NCBI GenBank assembly: GCA_016927755.1
Contig: JAFGLZ010000212.1
Coordinates: 1-60,372, forward strand
Direction of reading: 5' to 3'
DNA: 60,372 nt
DNA from: Phycisphaerae bacterium
GTDB taxonomy: Bacteria; Planctomycetota; Phycisphaerae; UBA1845; JAFGLZ01
Shown: piece by piece, positions 34,160 to 42,744 of the stretch
Numbering within the stretch: position 1 is the stretch's first letter
How the letters are laid out: every line of letters starts with the position of its first letter
Program-made: the position numbers and the translations under genes
Notes under the pieces: generated by a model
The model's input: the letters and a program-made list of their open reading frames with translations, nothing else
Databases searched by the model: none
Told to the model about the DNA's origin: nothing

Positions 34160-36118
34160 TCAGCCGCTCATCCGCCAAATCGCCAGGTTCAATGCGCCCG
34201 CGAAGGTCACCCACAGCAGGTAAGGGACGAACAGCCAACCCGCCGGGCGAGAGATCCCCCAGAACGACCGCGTGGTTACCGCGATCGCCGCCCACAGCAG
34301 CACGATGTCGACGAACGCCCACCCGGGGCGCCGCAGGCCGAAGAACAGAACCGACCACGCGGCGTTGAGCCCGAGCTGCGATGCGAACAAGGCCATCGGC
34401 ACGACGGCGTCCGACCCGCCGCGCCGTCGCCATACGAGCCACGCCGCCACCGCCATCGCCAGATACAGCGCCGACCACACGGGGCCGAAGATCCAGTCCG
34501 GCGGCGTCCACGCGGGTTTGCCCAGCGAGGCGTACCACCCGCTCTCGATCGACATCGCCGTCGCGACGCCGGAAGCGCCCGCCACCCCGAAGCACAAGAT
34601 GACGAACCCCAGCAGCGCCGCCCACGTCACAAACGCGGAGCGCTTCGGGCATGCGACCGCCGGCCCGCTCGCCGCGGCGATGCCGCGCAACATACCCGAG
34701 AAGACCAACTGATGGATCGGGTACAGCCCGACCCAATACGCGCGTCCCTCGAGCCCAACGGGATCGAACAACGCCGTCTGGCGGATCACGGACCCCGACG
34801 CCTCGGGACGGACCTCGAACTCGAGCCAAGCACGACCCGGCACCTTCATCTCCGCCGACAACCGAAGCAACCGATCGGGCTCAAACGCCTCGACTCGCCA
34901 GAAGTCGACCGTGTCGCCGACCTGGAGTCGCTCGGGGTCCCTCCGCCCCCGACGCATCCCCACGCCGCCGATCAGCAGATCCAGAAAGCCTCTCAGCCGC
35001 CAGAGCCAGTTGCCGTAGTGCCATCCGGTCGCCCCGCCGATCCGCCGTATCGGCGCGAAGGCCTCCGCCGGAGCCGCCGCAACGCGAATCTCCCTGGAAT
35101 CAACGATCCGCGAGCCGAACCGGACCCCCGTCCATCGGCGCTCGGGACCCGCCGACGACATCGCGTCGGACCAGCGCGTCTCGGCCCAGTCCTGATCCTC
35201 GCTGCGAAGCGCCCCGGCAATCGAGTCTCGAACGCCCCTCGGGCGGACGTCAAAGACCTCGAGCGCGTGGGCGTCGCGGACGACCGTCGGATGGCGAATA
35301 CTGTCGATGAGCTTCCGCCCCACGCGAGCGTAGACGGGCGTGACCAGGCCCAGCCAGAGGCTCGACAGCCTCGGCGTCAGCACCGGCACCGGAATCATCA
35401 ACCGTCGCAGGCCGCGCTGGCGGGCGTATTCCCGCATCAGCTCCCCGTACGAGACGACGTCGGCCCCGCCGATCTCGAAGATCCGGCTCTCGTGGCCATC
35501 GAGATCCAGCGCCGCCACGAGGTAGTGCAGCAGGTCGGTCACGTCGATCGGCTGCGCGGGAATCGACACCCATCGCGGCGTCACCATGACCGGGAGCCGT
35601 TCGACCAGGCAGCGGATCATCTCGAACGACAGGCTGCCCGAGCCGATCACGATCGACGCGCGGAACTCGATCACGCACACGCCGGTCGACCGCAGAATCT
35701 CGCCCACCTCCTGCCGACTGTAAAGGTGGGCCGAAAGTTCGGCATCCGCGTCGCCGAGCCCGCCAAGATAGATGATCCGTCGGACGCCGGCTCGACCCGC
35801 CGCCCGGGCGAAGTTCGTCGCGCCCAGACGGTCTTGCTCGACGAAATCCCCGGTCGAGCCCATCGAATGCACGAGGTAGTAAGCCGTGGCGACCCCGGCC
35901 AGCGCATCGTCGAGCGTCTCGGCATCGAGGACGTCGCCTCGGACGACCTCCGCCGCCTCGGGGACTCGCCCCCGAAGGTGCTCCGGACGCCGGGCAAGAC
36001 AGCGCACCGGCAGCCCCTTGCCCGCCAGCACGCGGAGGAGCCGGCCGCCAACGTACCCCGTCGCGCCGGTCAGCAGGATCGGCGCGCCGAACGACGATGT
36101 CGAATCCTGCCCAGCCAT
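34160..36118 (-). CDS. Fused SDR (NAD(P)-binding) / DUF2867 / TspO-MBR protein
   Basis: This 652-residue protein has three parts. Residues 1-300 are an atypical SDR of the NDUFA9/YwnB type: APILLTGATGYVGGRLLRVL (nucleotide-binding G-x-x-G-x-x-G), VVRGDVLDAETLDDAL, AYYLVHSMGSTGDF, IIYLGGLGDADAEL and FRASIVIGSGSLSFEMIR. Residues about 310-490 match DUF2867 (FRASIVDSRE-like beta-rich SRPBCC fold, LIGGVGMRRGRRDP, DTVDFWRVEAFEPDR, YPIHQLVFSGMLR). Residues about 495-652 are a complete five-helix TspO/MBR domain: ESGWYASLGKPAWTPPDWIF, GPVWSALYLAMAVAAWLVW, LNAAWSVLFFGLRRPGWAF and YLLWVTFAGALNLAIW. TspO binds porphyrins and responds to light or oxidative stress. The gene lies 25 bases downstream of a photolyase gene on the same strand. 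The SDR-DUF2867 pairing is common; the TspO fusion is the odd part. Confidence 0.85.
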   Translation of the reverse strand: MAGQDSTSSFGAPILLTGATGYVGGRLLRVLAGKGLPVRCLARRPEHLRGRVPEAAEVVRGDVLDAETLDDALAGVATAYYLVHSMGSTGDFVEQDRLGATNFARAAGRAGVRRIIYLGGLGDADAELSAHLYSRQEVGEILRSTGVCVIEFRASIVIGSGSLSFEMIRCLVERLPVMVTPRWVSIPAQPIDVTDLLHYLVAALDLDGHESRIFEIGGADVVSYGELMREYARQRGLRRLMIPVPVLTPRLSSLWLGLVTPVYARVGRKLIDSIRHPTVVRDAHALEVFDVRPRGVRDSIAGALRSEDQDWAETRWSDAMSSAGPERRWTGVRFGSRIVDSREIRVAAAPAEAFAPIRRIGGATGWHYGNWLWRLRGFLDLLIGGVGMRRGRRDPERLQVGDTVDFWRVEAFEPDRLLRLSAEMKVPGRAWLEFEVRPEASGSVIRQTALFDPVGLEGRAYWVGLYPIHQLVFSGMLRGIAAASGPAVACPKRSAFVTWAALLGFVILCFGVAGASGVATAMSIESGWYASLGKPAWTPPDWIFGPVWSALYLAMAVAAWLVWRRRGGSDAVVPMALFASQLGLNAAWSVLFFGLRRPGWAFVDIVLLWAAIAVTTRSFWGISRPAGWLFVPYLLWVTFAGALNLAIWRMSG

Positions 36119-36143
36119 CGCAGACTCCTCGGCCGCTTACGAG

Positions 36144-37601
36144 TCAGCCCTTGAGCGTGGCCAGCGCCGCTAGCGCGCGTCTCCTCGCTTCATCATGGTC
36201 GATGATTGGCGCCGGGTATGTCTTGCCCAGCGCCACGCCGGCGCCCGCCAGAACGCTCGGCGGCGCCTCCCACGGCCTATGGATCCACTTGGGCGGCAGC
36301 TTGCCGAGCTCCGGCACCCACCGGGCGACGTACTCGCCCTTCGGGTCGAACCGCTGCCCCTGGGAGACGGGATTGAAGACTCGAAAGTACGGCGCCGCGT
36401 CCGCGCCGCATCCGGCCGTCCACTGCCAGCCCAACGTGTTGTTGGCCAGATCCGCGTCGACGAGCGTGTCCCAGAACCACCGGACCCCCTGCTGCCAGGG
36501 AATCAGCAGGTCCTTGACCAGGAACGAGGCCACGATCATCCGAACCCGATTGTGCATCCAGCCGATCGCCCAGAGCTCGCGCATCCCCGCGTCGACGATC
36601 GGATATCCCGTCCGCCCGCGCTGCCAGGCCCTTAGCCCTGACTCATCATCGATCCATGGAAACGCGGCGTACTTCGCGCGGAGCGGCTCGGCGGGCGTGT
36701 GCGGGAAATGGTGCAGCAGATGATGCGCGAACTCTCGCCAGATAAGCTGGCTCAGGAAGACCTCGGCGCCCTGGCGGACGGCCCGATTCCTGCTGGATGA
36801 GACCCGATGCTTCACCGCGTGCCAGACCTGCCGGGGACTGATCTCGCCGAAGTGAAGGTGCGGCGACAACCGGGACGTCCCGATCCGGTCCGGCCGGTCC
36901 CTGCCTGTCGCATAGCCGACCACGCCCTCGCGGAGAAACTCGTCCAAGCGCTCTCGAGCGCCGGCCCCGCCCGGTGTCCACTCCTCGCGCATCCCTGCCG
37001 CCCAGTCAGGTTGTGGTTCGACTTCGAGATCGTCCAACGCCAAGGACTCGGGCCACCGCCTCGGACGCTTCAGCCTCGCCGGGGCCTCGATCGGCTCCGG
37101 CGGCGACGGCAGGGCAAGGCACGCCTTGCGAAACGGGGTGTAGACTTGATACGGCTTCCACTGCTTCGTGCAGACCTCGTCCGGCTCGAAGAGAAGCGAC
37201 GACTTGAAGGTCCGCACGTCCAGCGCTGTCCCACCCGAACCTTCGCTGAGCCCGGCCTTGATGCGTTCATCATGCCCGTCGGCGGCCGGTTCGTATCGGC
37301 GATTCCAGTAGACCGCCTCCGCGCCCGCCTGGCCGACAAGATCCCTCAGGACGTCAAGGGGATCGCCCCGGCGAATGACGAGCCGAGAGCCGAGCCCCCG
37401 TAGCCCCTTCTCCAAACTCGCCAACGATTGATGAAGCCACCACCGACCGGCGGCGCCTGGCGGCCAATCGCCCTCCGCATCGGGTGCCCAGATATACGTG
37501 GGAATCACCGCGCCGCCCCGACGGACGGCCTCATCGAGGGCGGGGTTGTCGTCGAGACGAAGATCCTGCCGGAACCAGACGATCGTCGGGCTGATGCTCA
37601 T
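36144..37601 (-). CDS. phrB: Deoxyribodipyrimidine photolyase (CPD class I)
   Basis: This is a 485-residue flavoprotein that splits UV-made pyrimidine dimers using blue light. The N-terminal antenna domain begins TIVWFRQDLRLDDNPAL. The FAD domain shows TSRLSPHLHFGEISPRQVW, FLSQLIWREFAHHLLHHFP, GYPIVDAGMRELWAIGWMHN, NRVRMIVASFLVKDLLIPW and NTLGWQWTAGCGADAAPYF, holding the Trp electron-transfer and FAD-binding residues of class I enzymes. The C-terminal RVFNPVSQGQRFDPKGEYV is also typical. I chose the ATG at 37601 because MSISPTIVWFRQ matches the family start; the frame runs open upstream to 37712 with an Arg-rich leader. A repair photolyase is more likely than a cryptochrome because the C terminus is short. 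It lies directly upstream of the SDR-TspO fusion in one transcript. Confidence 0.93.
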   Translation of the reverse strand: MSISPTIVWFRQDLRLDDNPALDEAVRRGGAVIPTYIWAPDAEGDWPPGAAGRWWLHQSLASLEKGLRGLGSRLVIRRGDPLDVLRDLVGQAGAEAVYWNRRYEPAADGHDERIKAGLSEGSGGTALDVRTFKSSLLFEPDEVCTKQWKPYQVYTPFRKACLALPSPPEPIEAPARLKRPRRWPESLALDDLEVEPQPDWAAGMREEWTPGGAGARERLDEFLREGVVGYATGRDRPDRIGTSRLSPHLHFGEISPRQVWHAVKHRVSSSRNRAVRQGAEVFLSQLIWREFAHHLLHHFPHTPAEPLRAKYAAFPWIDDESGLRAWQRGRTGYPIVDAGMRELWAIGWMHNRVRMIVASFLVKDLLIPWQQGVRWFWDTLVDADLANNTLGWQWTAGCGADAAPYFRVFNPVSQGQRFDPKGEYVARWVPELGKLPPKWIHRPWEAPPSVLAGAGVALGKTYPAPIIDHDEARRRALAALATLKG

Positions 37602-37725
37602 GGTGAGTCCCGAATGACGTGAGACCCGCGCGAAGCGGCGCGCCCGTGTCGGGCACGACCGGGCGGCAATCCCCTCCCCCCCCTCCGAATCGACGCTCGA
37701 CTCCCTCGTCAAGCGTTTCCCGCCG

Positions 37726-39264
37726 TCACTGCAAATACACCGGCATGCCCATGAGCGGCCAGATCACCGCGACGAACACCGCCACCACGACGAGCAGCAT
37801 CAGGCTGGCGGGGATCCCCGCCAGGAAGAACTGTCCGGACGTAAACTGCTTGCTGCTGTACGCGATCGCGTTGGGCGCTGCGCCCACCAGGAACAGGAAC
37901 GGCATCCCCGCCGCCACCAGGGACGAGAAGAAGATCACCTCCGGCGCCACCTTGAGGTACGGCGCGATGACCAGCGCCACTGGCAAGCAGATCGCGATGG
38001 CCGCCACGTTCATGATCAGGTTCGTCATCACCAGCACGAACACCGTGATGCCCATCACGAAGACGAACCCCGGCGCGTTCTGGAACAGCGCCAGCCACTT
38101 GACGGCCAGCCACTCAGCCGCGCCCGTCTGCCACAGGCAGAACCCGATGCTCATCGCCCCGCCGAACAGCAGGATGATGTTCCAGGGAATCTCCTCCAAG
38201 TCGTCGATGTCCAGGATCTTGAACAAGAAGAACAAGATCGTGGCCATCAGGATCACCGCGCTCTTGTCCAGCTTGACCGGAAGCACCGACCGGAACATCA
38301 GCACGCCGATCGTCAGGAACACGATCACCAGCGTAAGGATCTCCGTCCGGCTCCACGGACCGAGCCGGGCGTACAACGCCTTGGCTCGCTCACGCAACCC
38401 CGGAATCGTCTTGTGTTCGGGCCGGCACGTGATCATGAGGAAGACCCACAGGAGGACCACCATCGACGCACCGACCGGGAGCATGTAGTAAGTCAGCTCG
38501 AAGAAGCCGATCTCCTTGCCGGTGATGTCCTTGAAGAAGCTGATCGCCACCGCGCCGCGCGCCGCGCCCAACAGCGTGATGATGCTGCCCGCGCCCGCCA
38601 CGAATGCCATGCCGATGAACAGCCCCCTGCCGAAACGCGTCGGTTTGTTCGTGTCGTCGTACAGCGAGTAGATCGCCATCAAGAGCGGGAAGACCGCTGC
38701 CGCCACCGCCGTATGCGCCATGATCAGCGTCAGACCCGCCGTCATGAGGAAACAGCCGAGGTAGATCATGCTCGTTCGCTCGCCCACCAGCACGAGCATC
38801 TTGTACGCCATCCGCTGCGTCAGCCCCGTCCGGCTGAACGCCATGCCGATGACGATGGAGCCGAAGATAAACCACACCGACGGATCGAAGAAGTCCGTAA
38901 ACGGCGCCTTGGGATCCGCCGCCGCCGCCCCCGGAACCCGCCGGATCAGGAACAGCACCTGGATCACGGCGATGACCACGCTCGTCACGCCGATGGGGAC
39001 CACCTCGAAAACCCACCACGTCGCCGCCAGTACGAACAGCCCCAACGCCGCCTTGCCCTCGCGGGTCAGCTCGAACCCCTTGCCCTCCGGGTCAATCGCC
39101 GGTCCCCACGGCGGCGAGAAATGGATAATGCAGAACATCGCCAGGCCGAAGAGAATCAAGGCCAGCCGCTTCCAGTCGAACGCCTTTGGCGCCTCGGCCA
39201 GATACACGTTCTCCGGCATGGCCGGGAGCCCCCCCCCTGCCCCTTGCTGACCTCTGGATTCCAT
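37726..39264 (-). CDS. SLC13/DASS family (CitT-like) anion transporter
   Basis: This 512-residue permease has about 11-12 membrane helices. Features of the divalent anion:Na+ symporter family are TWWVFEVVPIGVTSVVIAV (the 'W..ea.p...t.l.p' opening), FGSIVIGMAFSRTGLTQRMA, LIMAHTAVAAAVFPLLMAI (the S/N-x-T-like ion site, here His-Thr-Ala), NIILLFGGAMSIGFCLWQTG, FVLVMTNLIMNVAAIAICLPV and MPFLFLVGAAPNAIAYSSKQF. The two SNT-like motifs are divergent (AHTAVAA and LVGAAPNA), so the substrate need not be a C4-dicarboxylate; sulfate, sulfonate or another anion is possible. The ATG at 39264 follows GAGGT by 6 bases. It follows the CBS, response-regulator and kinase genes on the same strand with short gaps, so its expression is probably controlled by them. 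Confidence 0.85.
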   Translation of the reverse strand: MESRGQQGAGGGLPAMPENVYLAEAPKAFDWKRLALILFGLAMFCIIHFSPPWGPAIDPEGKGFELTREGKAALGLFVLAATWWVFEVVPIGVTSVVIAVIQVLFLIRRVPGAAAADPKAPFTDFFDPSVWFIFGSIVIGMAFSRTGLTQRMAYKMLVLVGERTSMIYLGCFLMTAGLTLIMAHTAVAAAVFPLLMAIYSLYDDTNKPTRFGRGLFIGMAFVAGAGSIITLLGAARGAVAISFFKDITGKEIGFFELTYYMLPVGASMVVLLWVFLMITCRPEHKTIPGLRERAKALYARLGPWSRTEILTLVIVFLTIGVLMFRSVLPVKLDKSAVILMATILFFLFKILDIDDLEEIPWNIILLFGGAMSIGFCLWQTGAAEWLAVKWLALFQNAPGFVFVMGITVFVLVMTNLIMNVAAIAICLPVALVIAPYLKVAPEVIFFSSLVAAGMPFLFLVGAAPNAIAYSSKQFTSGQFFLAGIPASLMLLVVVAVFVAVIWPLMGMPVYLQ

Positions 39265-39323
39265 GCGTGACCTCGTCAAGACGGTTTACGGAACACCCGG
39301 ACCACTCGCGCCTTCCCCCGCCC

Positions 39324-39854
39324 TCATAGAACCAGCTCGGCCACCTCGCGGAAGACCTCGACCGAGCGCACCGCGCCGACGATCCTGCCCTCCTTGAGAA
39401 CCGGTATGACAGACACGTTGTTCGACGTCATCTCGTAGATCACCTTCATCAGGTGATCGTCGTAGTCCACCGTCGTCGGGATCGGCAGCATCACGTCGCT
39501 GATCGGACGCTCGGCGCGCTCCCGGATCCCCTTCATGAACTTGTCGAAGGACATCTCCGACAGGTTGGGGTCGATCTTCACGTCGAAGAGCCGTTTGCGG
39601 TAGTGCAGCGGCTTGGCCGTCAGGAACTCCGGCTCCAGACCCCGCATGATGTCCCGCCGTCGCGCCACGCCCATGAGCTGGTATTTCTCGTCGAAGATCA
39701 GCACGACGCGCGGCACCGACAGCCGCCCGTCGATGATGAACTCGGACTTCTCGATCTCCGCGATCACCTGTCGAAGCGTGAACCAGTACGGAACGTGGGG
39801 GTATTGCTCCAAGGGGATCATGATCTCCCCCGCTCGTTTCGTTTCCATCGGCAT
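39324..39854 (-). CDS. CBS-pair domain protein
   Basis: This 176-residue cytoplasmic protein has two CBS domains. CBS1 covers residues about 8-75 (AGEIMIPLEQYPHVPYWFTL, then RVVLIFDEKYQLMGVARRRD). CBS2 covers about 110-172 (ISDVMLPIPTTVDYDDHLM, then NNVSVIPVLKEGRIVGAVRS). CBS pairs bind adenosine nucleotides and gate partner proteins such as transporters and kinases. The ATG at 39854 has GGAG 7 bases upstream. It lies 59 bases after the response regulator and 59 before the SLC13 transporter, so it could sense ATP/AMP for either the transporter or the PEP-synthase-like phosphotransferase at the head of the operon. Confidence 0.85.
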   Translation of the reverse strand: MPMETKRAGEIMIPLEQYPHVPYWFTLRQVIAEIEKSEFIIDGRLSVPRVVLIFDEKYQLMGVARRRDIMRGLEPEFLTAKPLHYRKRLFDVKIDPNLSEMSFDKFMKGIRERAERPISDVMLPIPTTVDYDDHLMKVIYEMTSNNVSVIPVLKEGRIVGAVRSVEVFREVAELVL

Positions 39855-39913
39855 ACTCCTTTACCTTGCCCGCGGCCCGTGGCGCCTGCGTCCCTGAATC
39901 ACGACGCACCGGG

Positions 39914-40504
39914 TCAGGCCCCCGCCGAGGCCTGCCGCATGGTCGCCGCGATGTCCTCCGCCGACATGCCGGAACGCTCGGCCATCGTCCTCACGTCCCC
40001 GTCACACCGACGAGCCAGGCGCTGAACGTACTGTCGCTCGAAGGCTCGACGCGCCTCGGCGTACGGCTCCAGCCCGAAGATCTCGCCCACGAGCTTCGAT
40101 TCCCGTTTGAGCGTCTGCCATCGCATGACGCGATCGACGGTGTAGATGATCTGCTCTCGCTTGAACGGCTTCGTGATGTAGTCGAACACCCCCAGCGACA
40201 GGGCCTCGATCGCCGTCTCCAACGAGCCGAAGGCCGTGATGATGATCAACTCCTCGTCGCGCCCCTTCTCCTTGATCAGTCGCAGAATGTCCATGCCGTC
40301 CAGGCCCGGCATCTTCAAGTCCGAGACGATCAGATCGAACGCCCCCGCATCGAGAAGGCCGGGCACCTCGAGAGAGTTGCTCGTCGTCGTGATCTGATAC
40401 GCCGTCTTCTCCGTGATGATCCGTTCCAGGAGCTTGAGCATGTGGGGCTCGTCATCCACGGCCAGAATGCGCTGCGCCGATGCCGGGCCTTGTGCGTCCA
40501 TCAT
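39914..40504 (-). CDS. Response regulator with short Fis-like C terminus, no AAA+ domain
   Basis: This is a 196-residue protein. The receiver domain has the acidic pair in ILAVDDEPHML, the phospho-acceptor Asp62 in LIVSDLKMPG, Thr in IIITAFGS and Lys in FDYITKPF. The C-terminal 45 residues (FERQYVQRLARRCDGDVRTM then AERSGMSAEDIAATMR) resemble the Fis-type helix-turn-helix of NtrC-family regulators ('FE..Yl...L....GNvs.AA...Gms...'). The sigma-54-interacting AAA+ domain is missing, and the linker RWQTLKRESKLVGEIF runs straight into it. This is the ActR/PrrA-like layout or a truncated NtrC type. ATGATG at 40504 overlaps the kinase stop, so kinase and regulator are coupled. Confidence 0.85.
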   Translation of the reverse strand: MMDAQGPASAQRILAVDDEPHMLKLLERIITEKTAYQITTTSNSLEVPGLLDAGAFDLIVSDLKMPGLDGMDILRLIKEKGRDEELIIITAFGSLETAIEALSLGVFDYITKPFKREQIIYTVDRVMRWQTLKRESKLVGEIFGLEPYAEARRAFERQYVQRLARRCDGDVRTMAERSGMSAEDIAATMRQASAGA

Positions 40505-42744
40505 GCCTCTCCTTCCGCCGCGTCGCGCGGCCGATCCACCGGCATCGACACCGTGAACGTCGTGCCGGTCGGTCTGCCGGGGCTGTCCTCCGCCGAGACG
40601 CTCGTGAAGCTCATCTTACCGCCGTACTTCTTGACGATCCCGTAGCACAAGGATAGACCCAACCCCGTGCCCTCGCCTACCCTCTTGGTCGTGAAGAACG
40701 GGTCGAAGATCAGCGCCTTGATCCGATCCGGAACGCCCGTGCCCGTGTCGGCCACGCTCAGATGAACCCAACCTTCCGCCGCGGTCGCCCCGATCGACAG
40801 CTTCCCGCCGGTACTCTCCATAGCCGCCACCGCGTTGTTGATCAAGTTGAAAATCACCTGCTGGTACTCCCGGCTGTCTCCGCGCACCCGGGGTAGACCG
40901 TCCGGCAGATCGGTCACCATCTCGATCTTCTTCGTCATCAACGTGTTCGCCGCCACCCGCAGCACCGTCTCCACCGCCCCCTTGACGTCCAGCGTGTCCT
41001 CCAGACCCTCCGTGACCCGCGCGAACGTCAACATGTTCTCCACGATCTTCTTGGCGTTGTTCGCGTTCGTCTCGATGACCTTCAGGTCCTCGTATTCCGG
41101 CGCGCCCGCCTCGAAACGATCCAGCAGCAGGTCCGTGAACCCCAGGATCACCGCCAGCGGGTTGTTGATCTCGTGGGCCACCCCCGCGGCCAGCGTCCCG
41201 ATCGAGGCCAGCTTCTCCGTGTTGTAGATCCGCTGATCCATCTCGGCCTGCTCCGTCACGTCACGACTGATGCCCAGAAGATACCGAATCTCCTGCTCCT
41301 CGTCGCGAATCGGAACGAGCTTCGTGCTCAACCGCGTCTTGCGCCCGTCCACGGTGATCGTGTGCTCGTAGCTGATGCTGTGCTCCGTCTCCAGCACCTC
41401 CGAGATCCTCCGGGCCATGAACTGGGCGTCCCGCGGACGCATCATCTCGCCGAGCCGCCTGCCCAGCCAGACGCTCTCGAGCTTCAAGTCCGTGTCGTCC
41501 GGCAGCACCCCGCCGGCCTTCTTCGTGATCACCAGATGCGAAAAGAGCTCCACCGTCTGCGGGTTCAACAGCACCACCCGCATCTGCAGATCGAAGATGT
41601 AGATCAGGTCGGTCGCCTGCTCCACCACGCGCCGGTAAATCCGCTCGGCCTCGTGGAGCGTCGCCTCCGTCTGCGCCACCTTCTGCTGAAGCGCCTGCGA
41701 GATCCGATACTGATACATCGCCACCAGCAGCCCGAAGATCATCAGGCCAAGCACGATCGCCCCGCCCGCCGCGAAGTGGCGAAGGTACATCGGCCCCACC
41801 GCCTCGGCCACCTCCCCCACCGGCGCCACCACCGCGACCGACCACATGTGACCGCCCGCGGACAGCGTCTCCCCCCGCACCGGCGTAAACGCGATCAGCT
41901 TCGTGATCTCGCCGCGGGTGCCCCGATGCCACCCGCTCACGTAGATGCCCGTGTCCTCCTGACCATGAAGCATCTGCTCCTTCATGATCCGGTTGATCTC
42001 CTTGAAGCTGATGTACGGCTGACGCTCCTTGCGCACCTCGAACGCGTTCTTCCCGATAAACTCCGACTCGGGGTGGAACAGAAACGTCCCCGCGTCGTCG
42101 ATCACCCAGGCGTACCCCGTCCGGCCCGAGCGGATGTCCTTCGTCACGTCCGCCACGAGGTCCGAAACGTCGACCCGCGCGAACAGCGTCCCGTCCTCGT
42201 CGCCCAGACGCACCGGCGTGCACACCATGCTCGTGACGATCGGCTCGCCTGATTCGTTCTGCTCGCATCGAAGCGGCCCGAGCACCATGTGGCCCCCGGC
42301 GCCGTCGCGGCAATCGGATCGGATCTGCTCCGACGTGATCGGCGCGATGCCCTTGGCGCGGAGCGCATGAACGATCCGACCCGCGGAGTCCGTCAGCCCC
42401 ATCTCGATCAGCCCGCGCGTGCGGCTCCGCTCCAGAGCCGCTCGAAGCCCCTCCTCCCGCGAGCTCGCCGGCATGATCGCCAGGAACCGCTTCAGCTCCA
42501 CCAGCTCCACCTCGATGCGGTCCAGCATCCGGGCGATCTGAGCGGCCGCCTGACGGGCCAGGATGAGCTGCTGCTTGTTGAACTCCTCGTTGATCAGGTC
42601 GCGCATCACGTACGCGTCCTGATAGATCAGCATCCCCGCCATGCCGATGATCAGCAGGAACAGCACGCTGAAGATCGCCACCATGTGACGCGTGCCGATC
42701 AGCGTCCTCGTCGCACGGCGGATCGGACCCGATTTCGCCGTCAT
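40501..42744 (-). CDS. Membrane sensor histidine kinase (dCache-PAS-HisKA)
   Basis: This is a 747-residue kinase. Transmembrane helix 1 is MVAIFSVLFLLIIGMAGMLI (about residues 21-40). A periplasmic domain of about 280 residues follows, with a Cache-type signature (RTGYAWVIDDAGTFLFHP, the 'G..y.iD..G.ilaHp' motif). Transmembrane helix 2 is GGAIVLGLMIFGLLVAMY. A PAS domain (residues about 375-500, ending LLGISRDVTEQAEMD) precedes HisKA (ASIGTLAAGVAHEINNPLAV with the active His) and HATPase (IFNLINNAVAAM, VADTGTGVP, FDPFFTTKRVGEGTGLGLSL, TGTTFTVSMP). dCache domains usually bind small carboxylates or amino acids outside, which fits the SLC13 transporter downstream. The start overlaps the stop of the PEP-synthase-like gene (ATGA), and its own stop overlaps the regulator. 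Confidence 0.92.
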   Translation of the reverse strand: MTAKSGPIRRATRTLIGTRHMVAIFSVLFLLIIGMAGMLIYQDAYVMRDLINEEFNKQQLILARQAAAQIARMLDRIEVELVELKRFLAIMPASSREEGLRAALERSRTRGLIEMGLTDSAGRIVHALRAKGIAPITSEQIRSDCRDGAGGHMVLGPLRCEQNESGEPIVTSMVCTPVRLGDEDGTLFARVDVSDLVADVTKDIRSGRTGYAWVIDDAGTFLFHPESEFIGKNAFEVRKERQPYISFKEINRIMKEQMLHGQEDTGIYVSGWHRGTRGEITKLIAFTPVRGETLSAGGHMWSVAVVAPVGEVAEAVGPMYLRHFAAGGAIVLGLMIFGLLVAMYQYRISQALQQKVAQTEATLHEAERIYRRVVEQATDLIYIFDLQMRVVLLNPQTVELFSHLVITKKAGGVLPDDTDLKLESVWLGRRLGEMMRPRDAQFMARRISEVLETEHSISYEHTITVDGRKTRLSTKLVPIRDEEQEIRYLLGISRDVTEQAEMDQRIYNTEKLASIGTLAAGVAHEINNPLAVILGFTDLLLDRFEAGAPEYEDLKVIETNANNAKKIVENMLTFARVTEGLEDTLDVKGAVETVLRVAANTLMTKKIEMVTDLPDGLPRVRGDSREYQQVIFNLINNAVAAMESTGGKLSIGATAAEGWVHLSVADTGTGVPDRIKALIFDPFFTTKRVGEGTGLGLSLCYGIVKKYGGKMSFTSVSAEDSPGRPTGTTFTVSMPVDRPRDAAEGEA

